Assembly (NCBI GenBank): GCA_963834365.1
Contig: CAWIBS010000020.1
Span: 1 to 64,000 of the forward strand
Direction of reading: 5' to 3'
Length of the DNA stretch: 64,000 nt
Source: CAWJAP01 sp963834365
GTDB taxonomy: Bacteria; Acidobacteriota; Vicinamibacteria; Vicinamibacterales; Vicinamibacteraceae
Shown: piece by piece, positions 10,082 to 19,522 of the stretch
How the letters are laid out: every line of letters begins with the position of its first letter
Numbering within the stretch: position 1 is the stretch's first letter
Translations under genes and position numbers: made by a program
The notes under the pieces: generated by a model
The model's database searches: none
Told to the model about the DNA's origin: nothing
What the model saw: only the letters and a program-made list of their open reading frames with translations

Positions 10082-11590
10082 TCAACTGCCTCCGGCGTGA
10101 GGCTGGGCAGCCCGTGGAGGCCACACGCTCCCCACCATCGCACGAAGCTCCGCGCGTGCCGGCGGCTGCAGGACACGCCAGCCGAGAGCGGCCGTCGCCA
10201 CGCAGGCGGTCAACGTCATTGCGCCGCGCACCATCGCGCTCTCGGCCACACCGCCGGCAACGAATCCGGCGACCACGGGCAGCAACATCGTCAGAACCCG
10301 GACGGTCTCGATTCCATGGTCGTGCATGGTGCGACGGGCCGCCGTGAACAGCAAGGCGGCATCGATCGCCATCCGCGCGGTCCAGACCATCGCCGCCCCC
10401 TCGATCCCGAACCGGCGCGTGATCACATACAGCGCGACGACATAGGGGACGAGCTGGGCGGCCTGGATGAGGCCTGTCGTCCGGGCCCGGCCGACCGCCT
10501 GCAGAAAGGCGAATGGAATCGTGGCGAGGCCGTTCAGGAGGATCCCGGCCAGGAACCATTGCGTCACGGTCCTGGTGTGCGATCCAACCTCCGGGCCGAG
10601 CCAGGCGGTCATGATCTCGGCGGAAAAGTTGGCGCCCCACAATGCCACGGTCCCGAGCGACACGATCACCGCGAAGACGGCACCGGCATAGGTTGCGGAG
10701 ACCCGGGTTCGTGGCCCCACCCACTCGGCGCTGAACAGCGGATACAGCGCGCCACTGAATGCCACCGGGAGCACGATGAAGCGCCAGATCACCTCCTGGG
10801 GCGTCGCATAGTAGGCGAAGACCGCGATCGGCACCAGCGCGCTCACGAGGACACGATCGAGGTAGGCGTGAAGGCTGCCGGCCAGCGTGGCCAGCGTCAT
10901 CCACGAGCCCTGCGCCGCCAGCAGACGGCCCGCATCGCGGGACACCGCCGGCCGCCGGAGGGCAGGCGACGCGACGAGGCAGGCCGCGAGGAACCCCGCC
11001 AGACCCGCGACGCGGACCGCGACGAGCAGCACCACCATGGCCAGCGGCGACGTCGTCCACGGCAAGAGCAGGGCGGGGCCAGCGTACGAGAGTGTGCCGA
11101 CGGGAACGCGTACCAGGGCGACGAGGTCGAAGCGGCCGTAGGCCTCGAGGACGGCACGGGCTGCGGTCGAGAGCGTGAACACCGGAAGCGTCGCGGCGAG
11201 CAGCGTGATGATCGCCACGCTGGTCCCGGTGAGCGCCGGCGAGACGTCGAGGACCCGCCGGGCCACCCAGCCGCTGCCGGACGCGAGGATCATGGCAAGC
11301 GGGACGCCGATGGCCAGGACGAGCATCCAGGATGTCCAGACGAGCTCGCGCACGCGCGTGTGCTCGGCGCGGGCGAGCGCGGTGGCCACGCCCTGGGTGA
11401 CCGCACGGCCCAGACCGAAGTCGAGCAGGGTGAAATAGCCGATCACCAGCCAGCCGATGTTGAGGAGCCCGAGCGCGTCCGGCGGGAGTCGACGTGCCAG
11501 CAGGGGAAACGCGATCAATCCCGCAACGGCCGGAGCGAGCTGGCCTGCCAGGCTCAGGACGACATTGCGCCCGAGAGTGGGCTCGGACAC
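10082..11590 (-). CDS. Wzx-like polysaccharide flippase (MOP/oligosaccharidyl-lipid exporter family)
   Basis: About 500 residues with 12 or more hydrophobic helices, starting LGRNVVLSLAGQLAPAVAGLIAFPLLARRL. This N-terminus is typical of Wzx/RfbX flippases, which move undecaprenyl-linked repeat units across the inner membrane. I place the start at the GTG at 11590, five bases after the upstream epimerase stop. An upstream ATG at 11623 would add eleven residues and overlap that gene. The gene is intact. With the Wzy-like and Wzz-like proteins it completes a Wzx/Wzy-type export route in the same locus as an ABC exporter. Confidence 0.85.
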   Translation of the reverse strand: MSEPTLGRNVVLSLAGQLAPAVAGLIAFPLLARRLPPDALGLLNIGWLVIGYFTLLDFGLGRAVTQGVATALARAEHTRVRELVWTSWMLVLAIGVPLAMILASGSGWVARRVLDVSPALTGTSVAIITLLAATLPVFTLSTAARAVLEAYGRFDLVALVRVPVGTLSYAGPALLLPWTTSPLAMVVLLVAVRVAGLAGFLAACLVASPALRRPAVSRDAGRLLAAQGSWMTLATLAGSLHAYLDRVLVSALVPIAVFAYYATPQEVIWRFIVLPVAFSGALYPLFSAEWVGPRTRVSATYAGAVFAVIVSLGTVALWGANFSAEIMTAWLGPEVGSHTRTVTQWFLAGILLNGLATIPFAFLQAVGRARTTGLIQAAQLVPYVVALYVITRRFGIEGAAMVWTARMAIDAALLFTAARRTMHDHGIETVRVLTMLLPVVAGFVAGGVAESAMVRGAMTLTACVATAALGWRVLQPPARAELRAMVGSVWPPRAAQPHAGGS

Positions 11591-11594
11591 CCCT

Positions 11595-12557
11595 TCACCG
11601 GCTGCGGAAGTGCTCGATGACACGATCGAGGATCTCGTCGAGATCCACGGTCGGCCGATAGCCGATGTGGGCGTGAATCTTGGAGATGTCCGGCACCCGT
11701 CGGGGCATGTCCTCGAACCCGGCTTCGTACGCCTGGTCGTAGGGCACGGTCACGATCGGTGAGTCGCTGCCGGTCTTCGCCTTCACGAGCTCGGCGAGCG
11801 CGCGCATGGTGATCTCGCCCTCGTTGCCGATGTTGAAGACCTGGCCGACGGCCCCGGGATGGCCGGCGAGGACGACGAGCGCGCCGACGACATCGCCGAC
11901 GTAGGTGAAGCTGCGCGACTGCGTGCCGTCGCCGAACACCGTGATCGGCTGTCCCGCCAGCGCCTGTCGGACGAAGTTCGGGATCACCATCCCGTACTGG
12001 CCGGTCTGGCGAGGCCCCACCGTATTGAAGAGCCGCACGATCACGACTGGCAGCTTCTTCTCCTTCCAGTAGGCGAGGGCCAGGAATTCGTCGATGGCCT
12101 TGCTGCACGCGTAGGCCCAGCGATGCTTGTGCGTCGGCCCCATCACCAGATCCGCGTCCTCGTGGAACGGCACCGCCGTGCTCTTGCCGTAGACCTCCGA
12201 GGTGGACGTAATCAGCACGAGGCGCTTCTTCTTGTTGGCGTGTCGCAGCACGACTTCGGTGCCGTGCACGTTGGCCTCGATGGTGTGCACCGGCTCCTCG
12301 ACGATCTTCTTGACCCCGACCGCCGCCGCGAGGTGGAACACGACATCGCACTGATCGACGAGCTCGGCCAGCAGCGGTTCGTTCTCGATGGTGTCGATCC
12401 AGTATCTGAACCTGGGATGGGCCTTCAGGTGCTCGATGTTCTCGATCGCGCCGGTCGACAGGTTGTCGATGACCAGGACCTCGTGGCCGGCGGCGAGCAG
12501 GTGGTCCGACAGATGCGAGCCGACGAAGCCGGCGCCGCCCGTGATCAGTGCACGCAT
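11595..12557 (-). CDS. SDR-family NAD-dependent epimerase/decarboxylase (UDP-glucuronate decarboxylase or 4-epimerase type)
   Basis: An intact protein of 320 residues with ALITGGAGFVGSHLSDHLL at the start for NAD binding. STSEVYGKS carries the catalytic Ser/Thr, and YACSKAIDEF gives the Tyr-x3-Lys pair. RLFNTVGPRQTGQYGMV and FGDGTQSRSFTYVGDV are strongly conserved in UDP-xylose synthase and UDP-sugar 4-epimerases. The RLFNTVGPRQ form is particularly common in this subgroup. The reading frame also runs upstream into the glycosyltransferase-methyltransferase gene, but only because that gene carries a frameshift; the true start is the ATG at 12557. A TATAAT box lies about 60 bases upstream, so this gene and the flippase may have their own promoter. 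Confidence 0.87.
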   Translation of the reverse strand: MRALITGGAGFVGSHLSDHLLAAGHEVLVIDNLSTGAIENIEHLKAHPRFRYWIDTIENEPLLAELVDQCDVVFHLAAAVGVKKIVEEPVHTIEANVHGTEVVLRHANKKKRLVLITSTSEVYGKSTAVPFHEDADLVMGPTHKHRWAYACSKAIDEFLALAYWKEKKLPVVIVRLFNTVGPRQTGQYGMVIPNFVRQALAGQPITVFGDGTQSRSFTYVGDVVGALVVLAGHPGAVGQVFNIGNEGEITMRALAELVKAKTGSDSPIVTVPYDQAYEAGFEDMPRRVPDISKIHAHIGYRPTVDLDEILDRVIEHFRSR

Positions 12558-12614
12558 GTGTGAGTCGCTCTGCAGAATCCGGCGCGCCGCGACCTCAGCC
12601 GCGCGCGCCCGGTC

Positions 12615-12620
12615 ATTATA
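12615..12620 (-). promoter_or_regulatory. Probable -10 box (TATAAT) for the epimerase-flippase operon
   Basis: TATAAT followed by G is found on the minus strand in the short gap between the methyltransferase C-terminus and the epimerase start. It matches the element at 3240-3245. No clear -35 hexamer is seen. Confidence 0.5.
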
Positions 12621-12676
12621 CGGGCGGGATCGCCGCAGTCCGTGCGGCTCCGCGCCGCCCCGATTCGCGTCACGCG

Positions 12677-14129
12677 TCAGCGCGCGGGGCGGAGCACCGC
12701 GATCAGGCTCAGCGGCGGCAGCGGCAGCACGCCGTCCACACGCCGCAGCAGCGGCGTCAGCACGTTGAGCATCCGGACCTGGTGGAGGCCGACGGTCTCC
12801 CGGCGCAGCAGGCGCCCGGTCAGCCACCACGCCGGGGATCCGGCCGCGTTGAACGGAATCATCTTCTCGACCGCGAAGCCGGCGCGCTCGGCGACGTTCT
12901 GCAGCGACTCGCGGCTGTACCGGCGCCGGTGGCCGAGCGCCGTATCGACGGTGCCGAAGTTCCACATGCCCTGGGGGACGAGCACGATCGCCCGCCCCTC
13001 GGGCGACAGTGCCGCCCGCATGTTCTCCAGCGCCAGCTGGTCGTCCTTCACGTGCTCGACGACGTTCAGGCAGATCACGGTGTCGAAGCCGCCCTCCCGG
13101 GCCGGGAACGTGGACCGATCGGCGAGGCTGCAGGTACTGGACCTGCAGGTACGGCCGATCCCGCTTGAGCGCCTCCAGCTGCCGCAGGTAGATGGGATTG
13201 ACGTCCGTCGCGACGAACGTCTGGCGCGGCACGAGGTGCAGCGAGATGTTCCCGACGCCGCTGCCGATCTCGAGGACGTGGTTGCCGACATAGGGACGGA
13301 TCGCGTCGGCCATCCACGCGTTGAACGCCGGCGCCCGTCCGAGCCGGTTCAGGATCTGGCTGCCATACGCGTCCGGCCGGTAGATGTCGTCGGACAGGGC
13401 GAAGCGGGCGATGGCCGACAGCGCCTTGAACCCGTCGCGCCAGGTGATCTTCTTGCCTTCCTGGTAGGTGCGCCCCGAGTAGCTGATCGGCACCTCGAAG
13501 ATGCGCGCCTGCCGCTTCGCCAGCTTGATCGTGAGCTCCGGCTCCAGGCGGAAGTCGTTCGACACGATCGGAATCGACTTCAGCAGGTCGGTCCGCACCG
13601 CCTTGTAGCAGGTCTCCATGTCGGTCAGGTTCAGGTTCGTCACGACATTGCAGAGGAACGTGAGAAACCGGTTCCCGATCTCGTGACGATAGAACAGCGC
13701 GCGCCGGACCTCGCCTCCCGCGAACCGTGATCCGAACACGGCGTCGGCACCCTCCTCGACGAACACCTGCAGCATCCGCAGCAGATCCTTCGGGTGATAT
13801 TCGAGGTCCGCATCGTGAATGACGGTGTGCTCGCACGTCGCGGCTTCGAGCGCGGTCTGGATCGCCTTGCCCTTGCCGCCGTTGGTCGCATGGCGGAGGA
13901 ACGTGAACTGCAGGCGCGAGCCAGGACGGTTGACGCGACCGGCGATGTCTTTGAGGACCTCCGGTGTGGCGTCCTTCGAGCAATCGTCCACGACGATGAC
14001 CTCGGCGCGGTCGAGATGGGGACTGGTGTCGAGGACCTCGAGTCGTCGGAGCGACTCGGCCACCAGGTACTGCTCGTTGTAGACGGGAACGAGGACCGAC
14101 AGCGACGTCGTCGAAGGACTGGCACTCAT
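12677..14129 (-). CDS. Bifunctional GT2 glycosyltransferase / SAM methyltransferase, one frameshift
   Basis: The N-terminal domain is a DPM1-like GT2: SVLVPVYNEQYLVAESL, VIVVDDCSKDAT, TNGGKGKAIQTAL, VIHDADLEYHP (the metal-binding DAD motif) and VFGSRFAGG. After residue 260 a methyltransferase begins with HVLEIGSGVGNISLHL. Near 13130 the frame shifts, and the domain continues with TVICLNVVEHVKDD and ALSPEGRAIVLVPQ to a stop at 12677. The fusion is about 483 residues long. Both halves probably act on the same lipid-linked or sugar acceptor in sequence. Two-domain GT2-methyltransferase proteins of this layout are known from other genomes. The gene sits 40 bases downstream of the asparagine synthase gene. 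Confidence 0.8.
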
Positions 14130-14169
14130 ATTCGATGGGCTCTACGCGCAGGCACGGCGTGGACCGCGA

Positions 14170-16131
14170 TCACCGGACGCCTCCGGCGGCCTCGCGCCAC
14201 GCCTGGAGCATCAGTATCGGCCACAGACGCACGCCCTCGCGACCGCCGGCCAGGTGCCGGTGCCAGGCCGCGGTGACCGGAGCCTCGACCAGGAGCTCGT
14301 CCTGGCGGAGACGGGCCGGCGACAGCAGCGAGTCCGCCCAGTCGCGCAGCGGGCCACGCAGCCACGAGTCCAGCGGCAGCGCGAATCCGCTCTTGGGCCG
14401 GGTCACGAGCGCCGGAGGCACGTACCGATGCAGCACCTGCCGCAACAGCCACTTGCCCTGGCCGTCGCGGATCTTCCAGGTCACGGGCTGTCGCCAGGCC
14501 CACTCGACGACGCGGTGATCGAGCAGCGGTGCGCGGGCTTCGAGGCTCACCCCCATGCTGGCGCGATCGACCTTGGTCAGGATGTCATCCGGCAGATACC
14601 CGAGAAAGTCGCGCAGCATCGCCCGATCGGTCGCCGTCGGCAGCGCGGCGCCGGCGGCTTCGGTCTCGGCCCACGTCGGCCGCTCCTCCGCGTCCGGCAC
14701 GATGTGCTCGGGCGCGTCCCATTGCGACACCAGGCGCCGGTATGCCTCCGTGTCGTCGGCGGCGGCGACCACGCTCGCCAGCTTGTGGATCTTCTCGCCG
14801 GGATGCCGCTGACGAAGGTGGGCGGGCATCACCGGGCCGACGCGCGCGAACACCGCGTCCCAGGTGGACGCGTCGATGCCGGCGAGCGCGCCGCCGACCG
14901 CGCGCCGCCATCGCGGCGACAGCCGGCGCGTGCGATGGCGCAGCCGCTCCAGCCACACGTGCCGCGTGTACCCGCCGAACACTTCGTCGCCCCCGTCGCC
15001 CGACAGCGCGACGGTCACGGTGCGGCGCGCCAGCGCCGAGACGAGGTACGTCGGGATCTGGGAGGCGTCGGCGAACGGTTCGTCGTACAGGCACGGCAGG
15101 CGCGGCACGACCGCCAGCGCATCGTCCGCCGTGACGCGCAGCGCCGTGTGATCGGTCCCGAGATGCCGCGCGACGGCCTCGGCGGGCTCGCTTTCGTCAT
15201 AGCCGGCATCCGGGAACCCGATCGTGAAGGTCTGGACGGGGCGCGAGATCTGCGACTGCAACAGCGCGACGACCACCGACGAATCGATGCCGCCCGACAG
15301 GAAGGCCCCCAGCGGCACGTCGGCCATCAGCCGCCGCGCCACCGCGTCCTTCAGCAGCCCGTCGAGCTCGTCGAGCGACGGGCCGAGCTCGGCGTCGGAG
15401 GCTTCAGCGGCGCGCTGGGCAACGCCCCGTTCGGCCGCCTCTCTGACGCGCCAGTAGGGCCGGACCTCCAGCGTGCCGTCCGACTCGAGCCGGGCCAGCG
15501 ATCCGGGCGGCAGCTTCGAGGCATGCCGATGGATGGTCGAGGGCGCGGGAATGTAGCCGTAGCGCAGGAAGGCGCGCACGGCGCCGCGATCGATCGTCGC
15601 GTCGAAGGACGGATGCGCCCGCAGGCACTTGAGCTCGGATCCGAAGAGCCAGGTGTCGCCGCCGCGGCCGTAATACACCGGCTTCTTGCCCAGCCGGTCG
15701 CGGGCGAGCCAGAGCCGGCGTGCGGCCCGATCCCAGAGCGCGATCGCGAACATGCCCCACAGACGCGGAATCGCCGCCTCGACCCCCCAGGCACGGACCG
15801 CTTCAACGGCAATCTCGGTGTCGGAGCCGCCGCGGAACCGCACGCCCTGATCCTCGAGCTCGGCCCGGAGATCGAGGTAGTTGTAGATCTCGCCGTTGAA
15901 GGCGATGACGAACCGGCCGTCGGCCGACTCCATCGGCTGATGGCCGGTGGGCGTCAGGTCGACGATCGCGAGACGCCGGAACCCGAGGGCGAAACCTGCC
16001 GGCGCGTCCACGAACAACCCCTCGTCATCGGGACCGCGATTCGCGATCGTCTGCGACATCAGTCGTGCACGCGTGGCGAGCTCGTCCGCACGCTCGCCGC
16101 CGGGGCACCACAAACCGGTCAGACCGCACAT
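14170..16131 (-). CDS. asnB: Asparagine synthase (glutamine-hydrolysing)
   Basis: An intact 653-residue enzyme. Residue 2 is the catalytic cysteine of the class II glutaminase (MCGLTGLW). NRGPDDEG and FNGEIYN complete the glutaminase site. The synthetase domain has the ATP pyrophosphatase P-loop SGGIDSS at 279-285 and VALSGDGGDEVFGGY. It makes asparagine from aspartate, glutamine and ATP. Copies inside polysaccharide loci often amidate a uronic acid or another sugar acid instead, which would fit the UDP-sugar dehydrogenase encoded downstream in coordinates (17.2-18.5 kb). That specialised role is inference. The length is usual for the AsnB family. Confidence 0.9.
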   Translation of the reverse strand: MCGLTGLWCPGGERADELATRARLMSQTIANRGPDDEGLFVDAPAGFALGFRRLAIVDLTPTGHQPMESADGRFVIAFNGEIYNYLDLRAELEDQGVRFRGGSDTEIAVEAVRAWGVEAAIPRLWGMFAIALWDRAARRLWLARDRLGKKPVYYGRGGDTWLFGSELKCLRAHPSFDATIDRGAVRAFLRYGYIPAPSTIHRHASKLPPGSLARLESDGTLEVRPYWRVREAAERGVAQRAAEASDAELGPSLDELDGLLKDAVARRLMADVPLGAFLSGGIDSSVVVALLQSQISRPVQTFTIGFPDAGYDESEPAEAVARHLGTDHTALRVTADDALAVVPRLPCLYDEPFADASQIPTYLVSALARRTVTVALSGDGGDEVFGGYTRHVWLERLRHRTRRLSPRWRRAVGGALAGIDASTWDAVFARVGPVMPAHLRQRHPGEKIHKLASVVAAADDTEAYRRLVSQWDAPEHIVPDAEERPTWAETEAAGAALPTATDRAMLRDFLGYLPDDILTKVDRASMGVSLEARAPLLDHRVVEWAWRQPVTWKIRDGQGKWLLRQVLHRYVPPALVTRPKSGFALPLDSWLRGPLRDWADSLLSPARLRQDELLVEAPVTAAWHRHLAGGREGVRLWPILMLQAWREAAGGVR

Positions 16132-16186
16132 GGGCTACTGAACGGAAGGGAGGGAGCCGACGCACTCCCGGAAACGGTCTCGCCGG

Positions 16187-17164
16187 TCACGCACTGGCGC
16201 CGACGCGCGACAGACGCTCGACGTCGGCATCGACCATCATGCGGACGAGCCCGGCGAAATCCACCGACGGGGTCCACCCGAGCTGCGTCCTGGCCTTGGA
16301 CGGATCCCCAATCAGCAGGTCCACTTCAGCGGGCCGGATGAACTGCTGATCGGTCGTGACGTACTTCTGCCAGTCGAGGTCCACGTGCGAGAAGGCCAGC
16401 TCGACGAGCTCTCGCACGGCGTGAGTCCTGCCGCTGGCGACGACGAAGTCGTCGGGCCGATCCTGCTGGAGCATCGCCCACATCGCCCGCACGTAATCGC
16501 CGGCAAAGCCCCAGTCGCGCTGCGCATCGAGATTCCCCATCCGCAGCTGCGTCGCGAGCCCCAGCTTGATCCGGGCGACGCCATCGGACACCTTGCGGGT
16601 GACGAACTCCAGGCCCCGTCGCGGCGACTCGTGGTTGAACAGGATGCCCGAGCACGCGAACATGCCGTAGCTTTCGCGGTAGTTGACGGTGATGTAGTGC
16701 CCGTAGACCTTGGAGACGCCATACGGACTGCGTGGATAGAACGGCGTGACCTCGGTCTGCGGGACCTCTCGCACCTTGCCGAACATCTCGCTGGACGAGG
16801 CCTGGTAGAAGCGGATCTTCGGATCGACCTGCCGGATGGCTTCGAGCGCGCGGGTCACGCCCTGCGCGTTGTACTCGCCGGTGAGCAGCGGCTGGTCCCA
16901 GGATGCCGGCACGAAGGACATCGCGGCCAGGTTGTAGAACTCGTCCGGCTTGACGTCTTCGATCAGCCGCACGATCGACAACTGGTCGAGCAGGTCGGCC
17001 GGCCTGAGCTGGAGGCGATCGAGGACGTGCTCGATCCGCCACAGGTTGGGTGAGCTGGATCGTCGGACCAGCCCGAAGACGTCATAGCCCTGCTCGAGCA
17101 GCCATTCAGCCAGATACGACCCGTCCTGGCCGGTGATGCCGGTGATCAGTGCGCGCTTTGCCAT
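16187..17164 (-). CDS. gmd: GDP-mannose 4,6-dehydratase
   Basis: An intact 325-residue SDR enzyme with ITGITGQDGSYLAEWLL for NADP binding, SSSEMFGKV around the catalytic Ser/Thr, and Tyr148-x3-Lys152 in SPYGVSKVYG. RRSSSPNLWRI matches the RR(S/A)SS loop of GMD enzymes, which contributes to cofactor binding between subunits. It converts GDP-mannose to GDP-4-keto-6-deoxymannose, the precursor of GDP-rhamnose, GDP-fucose and perosamine. No GDP-fucose synthase is visible next to it, so reduction or transamination may be done by other enzymes (RmlD-like or the DegT protein are candidates by location). It lies nine bases downstream of the UDP-sugar dehydrogenase gene. Confidence 0.92.
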   Translation of the reverse strand: MAKRALITGITGQDGSYLAEWLLEQGYDVFGLVRRSSSPNLWRIEHVLDRLQLRPADLLDQLSIVRLIEDVKPDEFYNLAAMSFVPASWDQPLLTGEYNAQGVTRALEAIRQVDPKIRFYQASSSEMFGKVREVPQTEVTPFYPRSPYGVSKVYGHYITVNYRESYGMFACSGILFNHESPRRGLEFVTRKVSDGVARIKLGLATQLRMGNLDAQRDWGFAGDYVRAMWAMLQQDRPDDFVVASGRTHAVRELVELAFSHVDLDWQKYVTTDQQFIRPAEVDLLIGDPSKARTQLGWTPSVDFAGLVRMMVDADVERLSRVGASA

Positions 17165-17173
17165 GGAATGCCG

Positions 17174-18490
17174 TCAGAGCCTGAAGATGTGCGCGCCCGT
17201 GTGTCCCTTGAGCGCGTTCCGCGTGTCCACCACGACCGGGGACTTCGCGGCGATGGCCGGGTAGTCGAACGCCTTGTGATTGGTCGTGATGACCCCGCAG
17301 TCGAACCCGTTGGCCAGCGCCTCGTCAACCGGCACGCCACGCCGCTCCTTGCGTCCGTGCTCGGCATGCATGACCGGGACGAAGGGATCGGAGTAGCTGA
17401 CGATCGCGCCGCGCCGCTCGAGCAGCTCCGCGACGTCGATCGCCGGCGACTCCCGCGCGTCGGTCACATCCGGCTTGTACGCCATCCCGAACAGGTGCAC
17501 CTTCGAGCCCTTGATCGGCTTTTCGACGGAGTTGAGCGCCTCGGCGACGCGATCCACGACGAAGCGCGGCATGCCGCCGTTGATATGGCCCGCCAGCTCG
17601 ATGAAGCGGCTCTCGAACCCGAACTGCCGCGCCTTCCAGCTCAGATAGAACGGATCGATCGGAATGCAGTGTCCGCCGAGGCCGGGTCCCGGATAGAACG
17701 GCATGAACCCGAAGGGCTTGGTCTTGGCCGCGTCGATGACCTCCCAGACGTTGATGTTCATGTCGCGGCACATCAGCGCCAGTTCGTTCACGAGGCCGAT
17801 GTTCACGGCGCGGAACGTGTTCTCGAGCAGCTTGACCATCTCGGCGGCGCGGGTGCTCGACACCGGCACGACGTTCTTCACGATCAGCAAATAGAGCGCC
17901 GTGGCCGCGTCGATCGAATCCTGGTTCAGCCCGCCCACGACCTTGGGAATGTTCGTGGTGTGGAACTGTGCATTGCCCGGGTCCACACGCTCGGGCGAGA
18001 AGGCCAGGAAGAAGTCCGTGCCGGCCTTCAGTCCCTTTTCCTCGAGCATCGGCTGCACGACCTCGTCGGTCGTTCCCGGATAGGTCGTGGACTCGAGGAT
18101 GACGAGCTGCCCGCTCTTCAAATGGTCGGCGATGCGCTCGACCGCCGACACGATGTAGGACAGGTCGGGATCCTTGGTCTTGCGCAACGGGGTCGGGACG
18201 CAGATGTTGATGGTATCCACCTCCGCCAGCGCCGCGAAATCGGTCGTCGCCCGAAACCGACCGTCCTTGACGATGCTGGCGACGTCCGCCTGCGCCACGT
18301 CGAGAATGTAGGACTCGCCCCGCTCGAGCGCCTCCACCTTGCGGGTGTCGAGGTCGATGCCCGTGACGTGCAGACCAGCCCGGGCGAACTCCACCGCGAG
18401 TGGCAGCCCCACGTAGCCCAGCCCGATGACTCCCGCCCGTGCGGTGCGCGCCTGAAGGCGCTCGACGAGCGCCTGCGATTTTTCACCCAT
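17174..18490 (-). CDS. Nucleotide-sugar dehydrogenase (WbpA/TviB-like UDP-GlcNAc or UDP-glucose 6-dehydrogenase)
   Basis: An intact 438-residue protein with a Rossmann motif (VIGLGYVGLPLAVEFA) at 21-35 and the catalytic cysteine Cys275 in PGLGGHCIPIDP. CVPTPLRKTKDPDL and SPERVDPGN are signatures of the UDP-GlcNAc/UDP-ManNAc/UDP-GalNAc dehydrogenase branch rather than the UDP-glucose branch. It would oxidise a UDP-sugar C6 alcohol to a uronic acid using two NAD+. It starts a minus-strand operon with gmd; a TATACT box lies about 95 bases upstream. The exact sugar cannot be decided from the sequence. Confidence 0.88.
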   Translation of the reverse strand: MGEKSQALVERLQARTARAGVIGLGYVGLPLAVEFARAGLHVTGIDLDTRKVEALERGESYILDVAQADVASIVKDGRFRATTDFAALAEVDTINICVPTPLRKTKDPDLSYIVSAVERIADHLKSGQLVILESTTYPGTTDEVVQPMLEEKGLKAGTDFFLAFSPERVDPGNAQFHTTNIPKVVGGLNQDSIDAATALYLLIVKNVVPVSSTRAAEMVKLLENTFRAVNIGLVNELALMCRDMNINVWEVIDAAKTKPFGFMPFYPGPGLGGHCIPIDPFYLSWKARQFGFESRFIELAGHINGGMPRFVVDRVAEALNSVEKPIKGSKVHLFGMAYKPDVTDARESPAIDVAELLERRGAIVSYSDPFVPVMHAEHGRKERRGVPVDEALANGFDCGVITTNHKAFDYPAIAAKSPVVVDTRNALKGHTGAHIFRL

Positions 18491-18583
18491 GCGAGCCGCT
18501 CTCCTGTGAACCGGCCTCGGACTGCGACGGCCATCGGCGTGTGAGACGCCTGCCCGAGCGCCGGGGACGCGGAAAAACGACTG

Positions 18584-18589
18584 AGTATA
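18584..18589 (-). promoter_or_regulatory. Probable -10 box (TATACT) for the UDP-sugar dehydrogenase-gmd operon
   Basis: TATACT on the minus strand, about 95 bases before the dehydrogenase start and just downstream of the rmlD stop. It is followed by a T-rich stretch. The -35 region would fall near or inside the adjacent heptad repeat tract. Confidence 0.4.
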
Positions 18590-18607
18590 CCAACATGCCC
18601 GGGCAGC

Positions 18608-19522
18608 TCAGGAGCTTGACCCCTGATCCCTGGTGCCTGACCCCTGCTCCCTGATCCCTGGTGCCTGATGCCTGATCCCTGGTCCCTGCGCCAGATACCG
18701 GCGCACGGCGTCCCGCCAGTCCGGCATCGACACGCCCGCCGCCCGTAGTTTCGCGTTCGACAGCGCACAATATTGCGGGCGCCTGGCTTTCATCGGCACA
18801 TCGGCGACTTTCACCGGCACGAGCCGCCCGGCCGGCCGTGGCTCGAGCGCCGCGAGCACTTCCTCGCCCAGTTCGAGCCAGGTCGCCTGCCCGGAGTTGA
18901 CGCAGTGATACACACCCGGTGCGGCGCCCCGCTGCACCAGTGCCTCGGTCGCGTCGGCCACATCGTCCACGTAGCTCGGCGTCACGACGCGATTGGAGAA
19001 GACCCGGGCCTCGCCCCCCGAAACCAGGACCTCGACGATGCGATCGATGCTGCTGCGCCGGTGCGGCCCGCCGAACAGGCTTTCGACCCGCAGCACGAGG
19101 TGGCGCGGAGCGCCGGCGGCAAACCACTCCCCCGCCAGCTTCGACGCCCCGTACGCACTCTCCGGACTGGGCGCATCCTCCTCCGTGTAGGGACGCGTCG
19201 TCCGCCCGTCGAACACGAAGTCGGTGCCGTAGTGCACGAGCATCGCACCCGCCCGTGAGGCCGCCGTCGCGAGCGATCGCACGGCCAGGGCGTTGACCGC
19301 CAGCGCGGTTTCCGGATCGTCCTCGGCCGCGTCCACCGCGTTGTAGGCCGCACAATTGACGATCACCTCTGGCTGCTCGGCGATCACGCGGCGTTCCAGC
19401 GCGGGATAGTCCGTCACGTCGATCGTCGCGCGGGTCAGCGGGACGATCTCGTGCCGGCCGCTCCAGCGGTCGGCAATCGTCCGTCCCAGCTGTCCGCCGG
19501 CCCCGACCAGGACGACCTTCAT
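18608..19522 (-). CDS. rmlD: dTDP-4-dehydrorhamnose reductase with repeat-derived C-terminal tail
   Basis: A 304-residue SDR reductase: VVLVGAGGQLGRTIAD for NADPH, VNCAAYNAVDAAEDD, HYGTDFVFDG, Tyr124-x3-Lys128 in SAYGASKLAGEW, and TPSYVDDVAD. These are RmlD hallmarks; the enzyme reduces dTDP-4-keto-rhamnose to dTDP-rhamnose. I chose the ATG at 19522, which overlaps the dctA stop as ATGA. The last 25 residues (GPGIRHQAPGIREQ and onward) are encoded by the heptad DNA repeat tract at 18619-18691 and form a seven-residue peptide repeat. The normal domain appears to end just before it, so the tail is an addition. rmlA, rmlB and rmlC are not in the window. Confidence 0.88.
   Translation of the reverse strand: MKVVLVGAGGQLGRTIADRWSGRHEIVPLTRATIDVTDYPALERRVIAEQPEVIVNCAAYNAVDAAEDDPETALAVNALAVRSLATAASRAGAMLVHYGTDFVFDGRTTRPYTEEDAPSPESAYGASKLAGEWFAAGAPRHLVLRVESLFGGPHRRSSIDRIVEVLVSGGEARVFSNRVVTPSYVDDVADATEALVQRGAAPGVYHCVNSGQATWLELGEEVLAALEPRPAGRLVPVKVADVPMKARRPQYCALSNAKLRAAGVSMPDWRDAVRRYLAQGPGIRHQAPGIREQGSGTRDQGSSS
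18619..18691. repeat. Degenerate heptad tandem repeat (CCCTGAT-like unit)
   Basis: About ten units of seven bases, of the form CCCTGAT, CCCTGGT and GCCTGAC, follow one another. The tract overlaps the 3' end of rmlD and supplies its last codons. Similar seven-base tracts with other unit sequences recur at 22.2, 30.5 and 50.5-50.8 kb. Confidence 0.85.

Noticed and set aside
11595..14129. One 844-residue ORF joining glycosyltransferase, methyltransferase and epimerase
   Set aside because: The middle is out of frame with the methyltransferase, whose true frame ends at 12677. The epimerase has its own start at 12557 and a promoter-like box before it. The apparent fusion is due to a frameshift near 13130.
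14254..16341. A 695-residue antisense ORF opposite asnB
   Set aside because: No family motif; asnB on the other strand is complete and canonical.
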